43,134 nt of DNA from a virus: positions 1-43,134 of the IMG/VR virus record IMGVR_UViG_3300037219_000061. One strand, written 5' to 3'. The position numbers were made by a program, and so were the translations under genes. The notes beneath the pieces were generated by a model. The model was not told the DNA's origin. It saw only the letters and a program-made list of their open reading frames with translations, and did no database searches. Below, piece after piece: positions 15,555-24,301 of the stretch; the stretch's first letter is position 1, and each line of letters opens with the position of its first letter.

Positions 15555-16904
15555 CTACAGATTGAACCGTTCGATCAAATCCTCGCTGACGCGGGCGATG
15601 ACCTCGGGCCAGCTTTTAGGGCTTACCTGCTGGTAGAGCGTCATGCTGTCGTACCAGTGCGTCCTGCGCTTCGGCGCGCCGCGGCCCCACCGCCAGTCGT
15701 TGTTGAAGGCGATGAGGTTCCATACCGGAACGCCGAGCGCGCCCGCCAGGTGCGCCGTTGCTGTATCGACAGTGATCAGGAGGTCGAGCTGTTCGAGGTA
15801 GCCGGCGGTCGTTGCGAAGTCGTGGCACAGCGGCCCGAGATCGGTGATCAGCGTGTTGGCGAGGTTGCCGTGAATTTCCTTGGCGCGCGGCCCGACCTGG
15901 AGCGAGAAAAAAGAAATTCCCGAGAGGCCGAGCAGCGGCAGGATTTTCTCGAAAGCGATCGAGCGCTCGGCGTCGAGCGGGTGCGTCCCGGTTCCGGCCC
16001 AGACGATGCCGACGTTACGCCGGAAGACAGGAAGCCTCTCGACCTCCCCGGCAATGCCAGTCGGGACCGCGAAGCAGGGGGCTCCGCTTATCGTCTTTGG
16101 TGTGAGCCGCCCGGCCAGCGACGAGACGGGAAGGTGATAGTCACAGTCCGGCATCGGCTGCCCTGGCGGCCTAGGCTTAACGACGCCAGCGAGCAAGCGA
16201 TGAAGCTCGCCTGGTACGTCGAGGATAACCTCCGCCTGACGCGCGATCTCGGGCAGGAACCGGGCGGCCATGATCGTGTCGCCGAAGCCCTGGTCGTGGT
16301 AAATCCAGATGCGCTTGCCCTTGAGGTCTTCGCCGTTCCACAGCGGGATCGGCACCTTGAGGATGTTCGGGTGATAGAGCTTGAAGCTGTTGTCGTAGCC
16401 AGGCCAGCCCTCCTCGTAGCGCCCCAGCCCCAGGAGGCACAGCGCCCGATCCCAGCCGATGACGAAGTTGTCGGGCTGCAATTCCAACGCGCGATCGAAG
16501 AACGCCAGCCCCTTCTCAAGCTCGCCGGCTCGATTGTAGATCAGCCCCAGGTTGTGAAAGATATCTGGTCGACCTTCTGGCGCGTGATGAAGAGCGCTGA
16601 ACATCACGTTCAATGCCTCCTCGGTGCGCTCCAGCCCCATCAGGGTGCGACCGTAGTTGAACATGATCTCGAAATCATTAGGCGCGGCTTTCAGCGCCCG
16701 CTCGAAAGCAGCGCACGAGGTTTCCCATTTGCCCATGTTGCGCGCGACGACGGCGAAGGCATTGAGCGCGCGGGCGTGGGCCGGATCGATCCCGAGCGCC
16801 GCCATGAAGAGCTGCGCCGCCCCTTCCTGATCGCCGTCGCGGAGCCGGCCGAGGCCCATGTCATGCAGGCGATCGGCCTGCGAGGGGGTTGCCGGGGCGT
16901 CCAT
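15555..16904 (-). CDS. TPR-repeat glycosyltransferase
   Basis: The 449-residue protein has TPR-like helices at about residues 8-165 (GLGRLRDGDQEGAAQLFMAA, then repeats ending in ALxxxPDN), followed by a GT-B type domain: WNGEDLKGKRIWIYHDQGFG, then GIVWAGTGTHPLDAERSI, and near the C-terminus LDLLITVDTATAHLAGALGV followed by a Trp-rich WRWG and WYDSM segment. This is the usual layout of bacterial TPR-GT proteins related to families 9 and 41. It could glycosylate Ser/Thr of the fibre proteins coded on both sides, or modify host surface sugar. The start is ATG at 16904, with GGAGG eight bases upstream; GTG codons upstream are less likely. Confidence 0.8.
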   Translation of the reverse strand: MDAPATPSQADRLHDMGLGRLRDGDQEGAAQLFMAALGIDPAHARALNAFAVVARNMGKWETSCAAFERALKAAPNDFEIMFNYGRTLMGLERTEEALNVMFSALHHAPEGRPDIFHNLGLIYNRAGELEKGLAFFDRALELQPDNFVIGWDRALCLLGLGRYEEGWPGYDNSFKLYHPNILKVPIPLWNGEDLKGKRIWIYHDQGFGDTIMAARFLPEIARQAEVILDVPGELHRLLAGVVKPRPPGQPMPDCDYHLPVSSLAGRLTPKTISGAPCFAVPTGIAGEVERLPVFRRNVGIVWAGTGTHPLDAERSIAFEKILPLLGLSGISFFSLQVGPRAKEIHGNLANTLITDLGPLCHDFATTAGYLEQLDLLITVDTATAHLAGALGVPVWNLIAFNNDWRWGRGAPKRRTHWYDSMTLYQQVSPKSWPEVIARVSEDLIERFNL

Positions 16905-17125
16905 CACCACCACCTCCGGTAGCCGCGTTTCTTCTGCCTAACCTCGCCCTTGTAGACGGGGGCCATGATCCAATCCGCCTGACAGTACGGGCAGACCTGA
17001 CGCAGCGGCTCGTCATGCACGCAGCGGTCGATAAGCAGATGGCTTGGCACGTCGTCGTCATGGGATTTTGGGGGATGCTTTGGGGGATGGTGGGCCGGCG
17101 CCTTGGCCCCTTTCTTGCCGCGCAT
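16904..17125 (-). CDS. small zinc-ribbon-like protein
   Basis: The 73-residue product has a basic, His/Pro-rich N-terminus (KKGAKAPAHHPPKHPPKSHD) and one CPYC motif with a further Cys and His before it (DRCVHDEPLRQVCPYCQADW). These could bind one zinc ion. The start overlaps the preceding stop as TGATG, as does the stop with the glycosyltransferase start. No function is recognised. Confidence 0.5.
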   Translation of the reverse strand: MRGKKGAKAPAHHPPKHPPKSHDDDVPSHLLIDRCVHDEPLRQVCPYCQADWIMAPVYKGEVRQKKRGYRRWW

Positions 17126-17400
17126 CACTTCTGCTCCGGCGCGGGCGGGAACACCCATGCGACGCAGGCCGGTTCCTTGGCGCAGGCGATCCACCAGTCG
17201 CGCTGCTCGGCATAGGCCCCCGCCAGCATCTCGGCGTGCGACTGCGCGTAAAGCGCCTGACCGAGCTGGGCGCGCAACTGCACCGCCTCAAGGTTGCTTG
17301 GCGCGGGCGGCAGCTCGGCGGCGAACGCCACCGAGACCAGCACGACTCCGGCAAGAGTAAAACAACACCCCGCTATCTCGTGAAATACCCATCGCCTCAT
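17125..17400 (-). CDS. small secreted helical protein with signal peptide
   Basis: This 91-residue protein has a hydrophobic N-terminus (FTLAGVVLVSVAFAAELPPA) that fits a Sec signal cleaved near AFA or FAA. The mature part is helical (NLEAVQLRAQLGQALYAQSH) and ends with a Cys pair (WWIACAKEPACVAW). Exported coiled-coil proteins near fibres could be spanin-like, but no second spanin gene is seen, so the role stays open. The start overlaps the stop of the S74 fibre gene (ATGA). Confidence 0.5.
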   Translation of the reverse strand: MRRWVFHEIAGCCFTLAGVVLVSVAFAAELPPAPSNLEAVQLRAQLGQALYAQSHAEMLAGAYAEQRDWWIACAKEPACVAWVFPPAPEQK

Positions 17401-18449
17401 CTGCCGAGCCCTTCAAGTCTTCGCCGCAGGCCTTCGATCTCGGCCTGCTGCTCCTGCACCGCCATGATCAGCGGCAATACCAATTTGCCATAGTCCAGCG
17501 ATTTGACGCCAGGGATCAGCTTCCGTGTGCCGTCGGCCAGCGTGATCGTCTGGTCGTCATGCGTCGCCACGATCTCGGGCAGCATCGCCGCGACGGCTTG
17601 CGCCGGCAATCCAGCCTGGCGACCGGCCTTCGCCGACTCCGCGTCGAGCCAGTCGAAGTGGCCGGGGTGGAGCTGCATGATCATCGAGAGGCCGGGGATG
17701 TCGTAATCCCAATCGTGCTTCAGGCGGGCATCCGAGGTCGAGCAGCCACTCGTCGAATAGGCGACGTTGTGGCTGCTTGTGCTGATGCACAAGGCTGCGT
17801 TGCCCGGCGAGGACGGCAGCGCCGTCGCCAGGATATTGCCGCTGAAGGTCGCGTTGCCGGTGATCGACGGGCTGGCGATCGTCGGCACGTTTGTCAGCAC
17901 GATGTTGCCGGTGCCGGTAACGCCATCGGTGAGATCGGCCGCCGCCAGCGAACAGGACGAGCCGGGCGAACAACTCACTCCCGCAACCGTCGTCGGCTGG
18001 ACGGTCGCGATCCCGCCCGATTCGCCGATCGTCGTGCCGTCCAGTTGGATGAGGCCGAACTGCGCCGTCGTCGCTATCTGGATGGCCGGCGCCGCGTCGC
18101 TGCGCATGAAGGTTGTAGCCGTACCGTTGATCGCGGCTCCGGTCGCCGTCGCGGTCGGGTTGGCCCCCAGCACCGCGGCGGCGGTCACGAACGCCGTCGT
18201 CGCAAGCTGTGTCGTGTTGGTGCCCGGCGCGGCGGTCGGCGCGGCGGGGATGCCGTTGAAAACCGGGCTCGCCAGTGGCGCCAGCAGCGTGTCCTGGCAA
18301 TTGAGGAGGCTGGTGAAATTCGCCATGACCTGCGAGGCGTCGGCGATCGTGCCGTTGAGCAGCGTGTACGGCAGCGACGGGCAGGTCGACGCTCGGCCCG
18401 CGCCCGCAAACGACAGGGCAAAAAGCAACGCAAGGAGAAGACGGCGCAT
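17397..18449 (-). CDS. tail fibre with signal peptide and C-terminal S74 chaperone domain
   Basis: A 350-residue protein begins MRRLLLALLFALSFAGAGRA, a Sec signal, then SLPYTLLNGTIADASQVMAN, a fibre N-terminus pattern widely seen in phages without a signal. The middle is a Thr/Ala/Gly-rich shaft. The C-terminal 115 residues match the intramolecular chaperone/peptidase S74 domain: TSDARLKHDWDYDIPGL with the Ser-x-x-Arg-x-Lys motif used for self-cleavage, later LDYGKLVLPLIMAVQEQQAE and a coiled coil. S74 domains trimerise and then release fibre tips. A Cys pair near the N-terminus (TC, NC) could form a disulphide after export. The frame stays open far upstream, but the real start is ATG at 18449, overlapping the spike stop by TGATG. 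Confidence 0.75.
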   Translation of the reverse strand: MRRLLLALLFALSFAGAGRASTCPSLPYTLLNGTIADASQVMANFTSLLNCQDTLLAPLASPVFNGIPAAPTAAPGTNTTQLATTAFVTAAAVLGANPTATATGAAINGTATTFMRSDAAPAIQIATTAQFGLIQLDGTTIGESGGIATVQPTTVAGVSCSPGSSCSLAAADLTDGVTGTGNIVLTNVPTIASPSITGNATFSGNILATALPSSPGNAALCISTSSHNVAYSTSGCSTSDARLKHDWDYDIPGLSMIMQLHPGHFDWLDAESAKAGRQAGLPAQAVAAMLPEIVATHDDQTITLADGTRKLIPGVKSLDYGKLVLPLIMAVQEQQAEIEGLRRRLEGLGR

Positions 18450-20221
18450 CACCAATTCCCCGTCAGCGTCTTGTGGGTGCCGGTGCCGCCGTCGCTGAGG
18501 CATCCGAGGGCCGTGGAGCCGGCGCAGATGTTGTTGACGATATCGTAATAGTCCGACGCGCCGCCATAGACCTGGACGCCGTAACCCGACGTGCTGCCTA
18601 TGATGTTGCCGTTCACGATGAACTTGCCGACGCCCGCCGCAACCGAGATGCCGTTGCCGGTGCCGCCGCCGATCGTCGCGCCGGTGATGACCGCGCTGCC
18701 GCCCGCAGCGTTCGACAGCAGGACGCCGACGGGAGAAAATATGAAGCCCCCGACATATTGCAGCGCGCCGGTGAAGGTCGAGGTCGCCTGGATTGCCGCC
18801 GTACCGGCCTGGACGACCGCCCCGGCTTCGGTATCGAACAGATAGATGTAGGAGCCTTTGGTCAGGTCGACCGCCGCGCCGAACGATTGCGAGGGAATGC
18901 ACTCGTCGCAGCGGAGGGCGACGGTGTTGCCTGTCGAAAGACTGTCCGTCGTGCAGATCGCGTGCGTGTAATTTCCGGTGATGTCGACCTGCGACCCGTA
19001 AACCTCGGCGGCCTGGCTGTCGAGTTGCCAGGCGCAGGCGCCGACCGGAGAGACGAGCTGCCAGGCCGCGGTGCCGTCCACGATGTCGACGAAGTAATTC
19101 TTCAGGACCGGAAACGAGCAGGAGGAGCAGGACGTGCCGGTCTGCACCAATTGGATATACCAGCCTTGCGTCGTGACGACCGTGCCGAGCGTCGAATACG
19201 CCGTATTCGCGGCCCACGCGTTGATCGTCAGGTTCCCGCCGGGGTAGCCGTAAGGCCAGTTGTTGTCGATCGAGGCGTGCTTCAGCCAGGCGCCGACCGC
19301 GCCACCGCCCTGGCCCTGGAACAGCACGCTGCCGTTGTAGCCGTAATTCGCCCAGACGTTCTCGTAGACCGCCTCGCCATTGGTTTGCAGGATCGCCACC
19401 GAGCCGCCATACGAAAACAGGTCGCGGACGAAAACATTGGCGGTGACCTTGAGCGCCGGATAGGTCGCGCCGAAGCTGTCGCTCGCCCGCATCGTCGCGC
19501 TTTCGGACCATCCCTTTCCCCAAAGGGTCATCTGCTCGATCTGGCCAAAATTCGCGTTGAGCGTGACCATCGGCGCGGTGTTGTCGCCGCACATGTCGAG
19601 GTTGGTCCAAAACCGGCCGGCGCCGCGCAGGATGACCGAGGAAGTGTTGACCACGATGCCGCCGACATTGGGGCTCGTCCCGTTGAGGCAGTAGACGCCG
19701 CCCGCGGCCGGGATCAGCACGACATTGTAGGGCGGCGCGAGATAGCCGGCGGCATTGATCGCGGCCTGGATGCCCGCCTGGGCCGACGGGCTGGTCGAGC
19801 CGTTGCCAAAGGCGCCGAACTGCCGGACATCCATCCCGTCGGAGGGGAAGGATGCATTTGCGCAGCCGCCGTCGGCCATCTTGATCTGCGAGCCGTTGTC
19901 GCCCGCGCCGGAATGCAGTGAGCAAGGGCTTGACGACAGGATGTAGGTGAGCGGCGGCGCGTCGCCCGGCGTCGCGTAGCCGAGCCGCGTCACCGAGAAA
20001 AACTGCGTCGAGGGCAGGAGGCTGACCATCGTGGTGTTGAGCGCAAACGGCAAGCCGACCTGCGAGGCGCCCATGAAGAAAAGGCCGAGAAGCGCAACCA
20101 GCGCCATCGTCCAGCGGCGATCGCGCAGCACGCCGAAAGCGAGGAAGAGCGCGAAGAGGCCGAGGACAAGAAACTCGCGCAGGATCGGCGAGGCGAGATT
20201 GCCGAGGAACGCATGGATCAT
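18449..20221 (-). CDS. beta-helix tailspike-like protein with two N-terminal membrane segments
   Basis: The 590-residue product opens with MIHAFLGNLASPILREFLVL and two hydrophobic helices (about residues 14-32 and 38-57, with RDRRW between). The rest resembles a right-handed beta helix: GMDVRQFGAFGNGSTSPSAQ with the AGIQAAINAAG helix typical of pectate-lyase-like spikes, then many short beta turns with Asn/Gly. Several Cys pairs occur (CSSCSF, CDECIPS, C..C near the N-terminus). A phage spike normally has no membrane segment, so this may anchor in the cell membrane and face the periplasm. Start: ATG at 20221, overlapping the previous stop by ATGA. Confidence 0.65.
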   Translation of the reverse strand: MIHAFLGNLASPILREFLVLGLFALFLAFGVLRDRRWTMALVALLGLFFMGASQVGLPFALNTTMVSLLPSTQFFSVTRLGYATPGDAPPLTYILSSSPCSLHSGAGDNGSQIKMADGGCANASFPSDGMDVRQFGAFGNGSTSPSAQAGIQAAINAAGYLAPPYNVVLIPAAGGVYCLNGTSPNVGGIVVNTSSVILRGAGRFWTNLDMCGDNTAPMVTLNANFGQIEQMTLWGKGWSESATMRASDSFGATYPALKVTANVFVRDLFSYGGSVAILQTNGEAVYENVWANYGYNGSVLFQGQGGGAVGAWLKHASIDNNWPYGYPGGNLTINAWAANTAYSTLGTVVTTQGWYIQLVQTGTSCSSCSFPVLKNYFVDIVDGTAAWQLVSPVGACAWQLDSQAAEVYGSQVDITGNYTHAICTTDSLSTGNTVALRCDECIPSQSFGAAVDLTKGSYIYLFDTEAGAVVQAGTAAIQATSTFTGALQYVGGFIFSPVGVLLSNAAGGSAVITGATIGGGTGNGISVAAGVGKFIVNGNIIGSTSGYGVQVYGGASDYYDIVNNICAGSTALGCLSDGGTGTHKTLTGNW

Positions 20222-20703
20222 TCGACAACCCACTGATTGAGGGTCGCGGAATAGCGGAAGGTCACGCTCTCCCCCGGATTGGTCAGAACAAAGCTCGCGC
20301 CGCCGATGCCGATATCGACAGCGGCGGTGACGGTCAGCGCATAGGCGCCGCTGTGCAGCAGGTCATCGACGGTGTGGCGCTCGCCGTCGCTCGGCGCCAG
20401 CGGCAGCGCGCAGGACGAGACGCCGGGAATCGTCGGCTGCCAGATGGTGACGGTCGCGGTACAGGCGAGCCCGAGCCCGGCGGTGGCGAGGACGCTCACT
20501 GCCTCCTGCGCCGGCAGCAGGTCGCCGAAGGGAAGCTGGGTCGTCTTGCCGCTCTGGATCAGCGCCAGCACGTTCGCGCTCGACGGCGGCAGGGTTGCCG
20601 GCGGGGCGGTCAGCACCGCGTCGGTCCAGGTGATCGAGACCTGCGCGCGCGCCGCCGCCAGCGGGAGGAGCGCCAGCAGGCAGGCGAGGAAAAGACGCCT
20701 CAC
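20218..20703 (-). CDS. small secreted beta-rich protein with signal peptide
   Basis: The 161-residue protein starts at GTG 20703, with GGAGG seven bases upstream and GTGA overlap with the nozzle stop. The N-terminus RRLFLACLLALLPLAAARA is a Sec signal ending before QVSITW. The mature part is beta-rich with a Pro-rich loop (APPATLPPSSANVLALIQSG) and ends with NPGESVTFRYSATLNQWVV, a motif often seen at the end of small phage surface proteins. Two Cys may pair after export. Function unknown; position directly after the tail nozzle gene suggests a fibre-linking or surface role. Confidence 0.6.
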   Translation of the reverse strand: MRRLFLACLLALLPLAAARAQVSITWTDAVLTAPPATLPPSSANVLALIQSGKTTQLPFGDLLPAQEAVSVLATAGLGLACTATVTIWQPTIPGVSSCALPLAPSDGERHTVDDLLHSGAYALTVTAAVDIGIGGASFVLTNPGESVTFRYSATLNQWVVE

Positions 20704-22829
20704 AACCCCACCTCCGGCACGCCTTCGTCGCTGGTCAATGGCACATCCTCGTCGGAAAGCAGTTGGCCGGGCAGGACGCCGGTCATCGTCGGCAGCAGCT
20801 CCTGAAGGATATAGCTCAAGACCTGGTAGCGCATATAGAGGTTGCCGATGCGCAGGCTCGCCGCCGACACCCCCGTCACCATCAGAATGAGTTGCTTGAA
20901 GACCAGCGGGACATGCCAGTTGATCCATTGCTGCTTGAAGGTTCCCGCCGAATCGCTCCACGCAGCCTGCCCCCAGATGAATTGCCCCCAGATTGTCGGC
21001 GCCCCGGGCTGGGCGACCGTCGTCTGGTCGAGCAGCCCGACGCCGATGTCGAGGGCGCTGAGGTTGAGGGTCGCGCCGCCGGGAAGCTGCGTCGCCAGCG
21101 TCATGTCGACGAGCGAGTTGACCGCCACGTCGCCGGTGTCGGGCAGCGGCGGCGTGGTCCACGCCCAGGCGAGGTTCGCCCCGTTCTCGGTATAGACGGA
21201 GACCCCGGACTGATACACGTCAGTCTGATAGACTTGACCGTTGATCCCGGTCTGGGCCGCGACGAAGGTGGCGCCCCAGGCCTGAAGCTGGCTCGATGCG
21301 AAGGTGTGCGGCCCCGACCATATCTTGCGCGCCAGGTCGTACCAGTATTCCGCGGTCGGCTGGCCGGTCGGGGTCAGCGCCTCGGCGGCAATCCGCAGCA
21401 CCCCGACATTCGCCGCGGCGCAGGTTCGCGATGGGTGCGGCGCGTTGATGAACGGCACCGACACGCCGCTGCCGGCAACGCCGACGACATCGGAGACCTG
21501 GCCCGAGAAGTTGACGTAGCGCAGCCCTTGCGGCGAGATGAAGGCGAGGCCGAGCGAGCACGGCACCAGCGACAAGGGCGAGAGCGTGCCGGTCGCCATC
21601 GGCAGCGCGTTCATCTCGAGGTTGCTGGTCGCCGGGTCGCCGGTGATCTGCTGCATCTTGTCGATGCCCTCGAAAGCGATGAGGGCCTGGACGATGCCGC
21701 CGAGGATCGTGTTGAGCGGCAGCGGCCCGATCGCCGTCACCGGCAACCCGTCGTTGGTCAGCAAGACCTGGACGGAAGGGTTGTTCGATATCTGGCAAGG
21801 GAAGCCGCTGTCGGAGAAGGGAATGCCGTCAAGGCCGCAGGCGAAATAGGCGCGGCCGTTGAACTGCGCGACGCCAAGCGGCACCGAGGGGAGGTTGTTG
21901 ATGTTCGTGTCGCCCGCGCCCCATTGCGGTGCGAGCGGCGTCCCGCCGGTCACCGTCAGGCCGGTCCCATTGGCGGTTGCCGTGGCGTTCGCCGAGAGCG
22001 TAATCGTCGCCCCGGAGAAGGTGACGGCGACGCCCGAGGCCGAGGCGGTCGCGGCCTGGGAAAGACCCACCGAGCTCGACGAGTTGATCATCGTGACGGT
22101 CGTTCCCGTGGCGATGCCCTCACCCGCGACGGTCTGCCCGACCGCAACGCCCGCCGTGCTGGCAAGGCCGTTCAGCGTCGTGTTCGAGTTTGTGGTTCCC
22201 GTCGTATCCAGCACGAAGTTTTCCGTCGAGAGCGCCGTCGCGCCGGCCGGGATGCCCGAGCCGATCACCGTCATGCCGGGCTGCACGCCGAGGATTTCGG
22301 GTGCTCCGGTGATCGTCGGCGAGCCGCTGGTGGTATTGCCCGTCGTGCCGACGATGAAGCCCGACACGTCGAACCAGCCGAACTTGAGCGGGCCGCCGGG
22401 GAAGCCGGGATGGCAGACGATCACCCGGTTGCCGACCTGCGCCAGGATCGGCGGCACCCAATCGCCCATCGAGGGCGGCGAGGACGGGACGTTGCCGGCG
22501 GTCACGCCGGTGACGGCGAGGAACGTGTTGCTGCCGAGGTTGAAGGCGAAGGGCTGGTCGTAGCCGGGGTTGAGCGCGGTGGCGATCGTGCCGTAAAGGA
22601 TGTTGCCGACGACCAGCGCACCCGAGATGAAGCCGGGGTTTTCGAGGCTGCCGGGGAAGCCGTTGACCGCAACCGCGCCCGGCCGGCACACCCACACCTT
22701 GTCGGTCGAGGGGTCGGGGATCAGGTTCGCCAATTGCTGCATCGCGCCGGCAAAGGCGTTGCTCCCGTCAACGGCGTCGGAGAGACCCGTCGGCCGGAAG
22801 GTTACGGGTTTGGCTCGGCGGAGCGGCAT
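20700..22829 (-). CDS. tail nozzle-like protein (gp12 / tail tubular B position)
   Basis: The 709-residue protein is placed directly after the adaptor candidate and before fibre genes, as the tail nozzle is in podoviruses. It starts MPLRRAKPVTFRPTGLSDAV and has a beta-propeller-like repeating beta composition. Residues about 160-280 are an added beta module with the motif GMTVIGSGIPAGAT and GLSQAATASASGVAVTF, a form shared with two other virion proteins here. C-terminal residues end in a charged tail. I see no direct sequence match to T7 gp12, so the call rests on size, order and composition. Confidence 0.55.
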   Translation of the reverse strand: MPLRRAKPVTFRPTGLSDAVDGSNAFAGAMQQLANLIPDPSTDKVWVCRPGAVAVNGFPGSLENPGFISGALVVGNILYGTIATALNPGYDQPFAFNLGSNTFLAVTGVTAGNVPSSPPSMGDWVPPILAQVGNRVIVCHPGFPGGPLKFGWFDVSGFIVGTTGNTTSGSPTITGAPEILGVQPGMTVIGSGIPAGATALSTENFVLDTTGTTNSNTTLNGLASTAGVAVGQTVAGEGIATGTTVTMINSSSSVGLSQAATASASGVAVTFSGATITLSANATATANGTGLTVTGGTPLAPQWGAGDTNINNLPSVPLGVAQFNGRAYFACGLDGIPFSDSGFPCQISNNPSVQVLLTNDGLPVTAIGPLPLNTILGGIVQALIAFEGIDKMQQITGDPATSNLEMNALPMATGTLSPLSLVPCSLGLAFISPQGLRYVNFSGQVSDVVGVAGSGVSVPFINAPHPSRTCAAANVGVLRIAAEALTPTGQPTAEYWYDLARKIWSGPHTFASSQLQAWGATFVAAQTGINGQVYQTDVYQSGVSVYTENGANLAWAWTTPPLPDTGDVAVNSLVDMTLATQLPGGATLNLSALDIGVGLLDQTTVAQPGAPTIWGQFIWGQAAWSDSAGTFKQQWINWHVPLVFKQLILMVTGVSAASLRIGNLYMRYQVLSYILQELLPTMTGVLPGQLLSDEDVPLTSDEGVPEVGL

Positions 22830-22849
22830 CGCGCCATCCTACCGTTTTC

Positions 22850-23818
22850 TCACCAACCTATTTTCTTCGTGTTCGGCAGGGTCGAGAAGGCCCGGCCGAA
22901 GGTCCGGCGGTCGAGCTGCACCGATTGGGCGCGGCTCGTCTTGTCGCCCTCCATCCGCTGGTACTCGGCAAGCCGCCTGCCCGCCCGGCCCGGTTGGCGC
23001 GAATCGCCGATGAACTCAATCGTGCGACTGTCGTCGGTGATCTCCATCAACCGGCCGGCCAGCTCCTCGGTCAGGTACGCGTCGTCGGGAAACCACGGAA
23101 AGGCTCCGGCATTGACCTGGGCCTGCGTCAGGTCCGGCATCTGCCGCTGGTAGCGCAGCATCACCGGGTAGGCGCCCGAGGGCGGCGGATAGGCGTAGCC
23201 GATGCCGGGCGTGCCGAAGACCAGCGAGGCGCCGGCAACCGTCGCCGTCGCCGGCAGCGACAGCGAGCAAGCCCCACCCGAGGCGGCGGTCACGACCGAG
23301 CCGGGCGCAACGCCGGTGCCCGCGACGCTCTGACCGATGGCCGGGGTTGCCGTCAGGCCCGCCACCGCCTCGCTGCCGATCGTCAGGTTGCCCGTCGTGT
23401 TGATCGAGACCGCGGCGACGCTCATGTCGGTGGCCCACAGCCAGGGATAGGACTGCATCCCCGCCTGCTGGACCTGGATGTCGAACTCGGCGAGGTCGAC
23501 CGGGATCATCGGATAGGGCACGCCCTGGAGATACCAGATCGAGGATTTCTGCCAGCCTTCCGAGCCGGAGGAGCCGGAGGCGCGCAGGTAATCCATCGGC
23601 AGGTAATTGGGGCCGGAGATGATGATGTTGCCGTTGGCGACTTGCGTCAGGTTTGTGTTGAAGACGAAATTGAACTCGCCGCGCGCGAGGGTCCAGTCGT
23701 CCTTCAGGCACAGGTCGGAGAGGATGGCGTTGAGAAAATCAAGCGCCTGGACCGTGTATTGCGGGCATTTCGCGATCTGCGTCGCCCGCGAGATGATGCT
23801 GGCGGCAGACCGCGGCAT
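22850..23818 (-). CDS. tail adaptor-like protein (gp11 / tail tubular A position)
   Basis: A 322-residue protein with a helical N-terminal part (AASIISRATQIAKCPQYTVQ, LDFLNAILSDLCLKDDW) and a helical C-terminal part (DAYLTEELAGRLMEITDDSR and a Arg-rich end), as in head-tail adaptors of the gp11 type. A beta module is inserted in the middle with the motif SVAGTGVAPGSVV and SLPATATVAG, related to modules in two neighbours. It probably joins portal and nozzle. It begins 4 bases after the end of the gene coded at 23822. Confidence 0.6.
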   Translation of the reverse strand: MPRSAASIISRATQIAKCPQYTVQALDFLNAILSDLCLKDDWTLARGEFNFVFNTNLTQVANGNIIISGPNYLPMDYLRASGSSGSEGWQKSSIWYLQGVPYPMIPVDLAEFDIQVQQAGMQSYPWLWATDMSVAAVSINTTGNLTIGSEAVAGLTATPAIGQSVAGTGVAPGSVVTAASGGACSLSLPATATVAGASLVFGTPGIGYAYPPPSGAYPVMLRYQRQMPDLTQAQVNAGAFPWFPDDAYLTEELAGRLMEITDDSRTIEFIGDSRQPGRAGRRLAEYQRMEGDKTSRAQSVQLDRRTFGRAFSTLPNTKKIGW

Positions 23819-23821
23819 CGC

Positions 23822-24301
23822 CTACTCGGCCGCGGCGCGGAGCGGCGGCCCCCTCACGATGCGGCGACGGTCTTCAAGGTCGGCGCGGAACTTGACGAGG
23901 TTGTCCTTGAGCTGATCGAGCGCCGCCCTCGTCTGGTCGCGGCTCATCCGCGCTTGCGCCGGCAGGCTCTCCACGCCGCCGCGGCGCACTTCGGCGCGAG
24001 CCGACAGCTTCTCTTCCTCGGCGACCAGCAGCTTGCCGTGCTGCGCGATCTGGTGCTCGCAGGCGGCGATCTGGTGCTCGATCTGCGGGATTTCGAACTT
24101 GGCCTTCTGCCGGTCGAGCGCGGCGCCGATGGTGTCGAGGCGTTCGTCGAGCTCGTCCTGGCCGACCGTCGCATCGGGGAAGAACTCGGCGGCGAATGCC
24201 ACGCCGTTCCCGGCGCTGTACTCCATGCGGATGCGCATCGCCGGGACGCTGGTCGGGATCGGGTCGACCACCGCCACGGCCTCGCCTTTGCTCCTCGGCA
24301 T
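23822..24301 (-). CDS. coiled-coil virion-region protein
   Basis: The 159-residue protein has a short beta-like start (MRIRMEYSAGNGVAFAAEFF) and then a long helical, charged stretch with heptad spacing (LDTIGAALDRQKAKFEIPQI, HQIAACEHQIAQHGKLLV). The start is fixed by TGATG overlap with the previous gene; the frame remains open upstream. Function is not recognised; the coiled coil and position between capsid and tail genes suggest a joining or scaffolding role. Confidence 0.55.
   Translation of the reverse strand: MPRSKGEAVAVVDPIPTSVPAMRIRMEYSAGNGVAFAAEFFPDATVGQDELDERLDTIGAALDRQKAKFEIPQIEHQIAACEHQIAQHGKLLVAEEEKLSARAEVRRGGVESLPAQARMSRDQTRAALDQLKDNLVKFRADLEDRRRIVRGPPLRAAAE

Noticed and set aside
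14751-16922. Long plus-strand frame opposite the fibre-region protein and glycosyltransferase
   Set aside because: The minus-strand proteins have recognisable TPR and GT motifs; the plus frame is shadow composition.
20763-23153. Long plus-strand open frame opposite the nozzle and adaptor genes
   Set aside because: It has an Arg/Gly/Asp-rich composition typical of the antisense of GC-rich genes and no start site or family motif.
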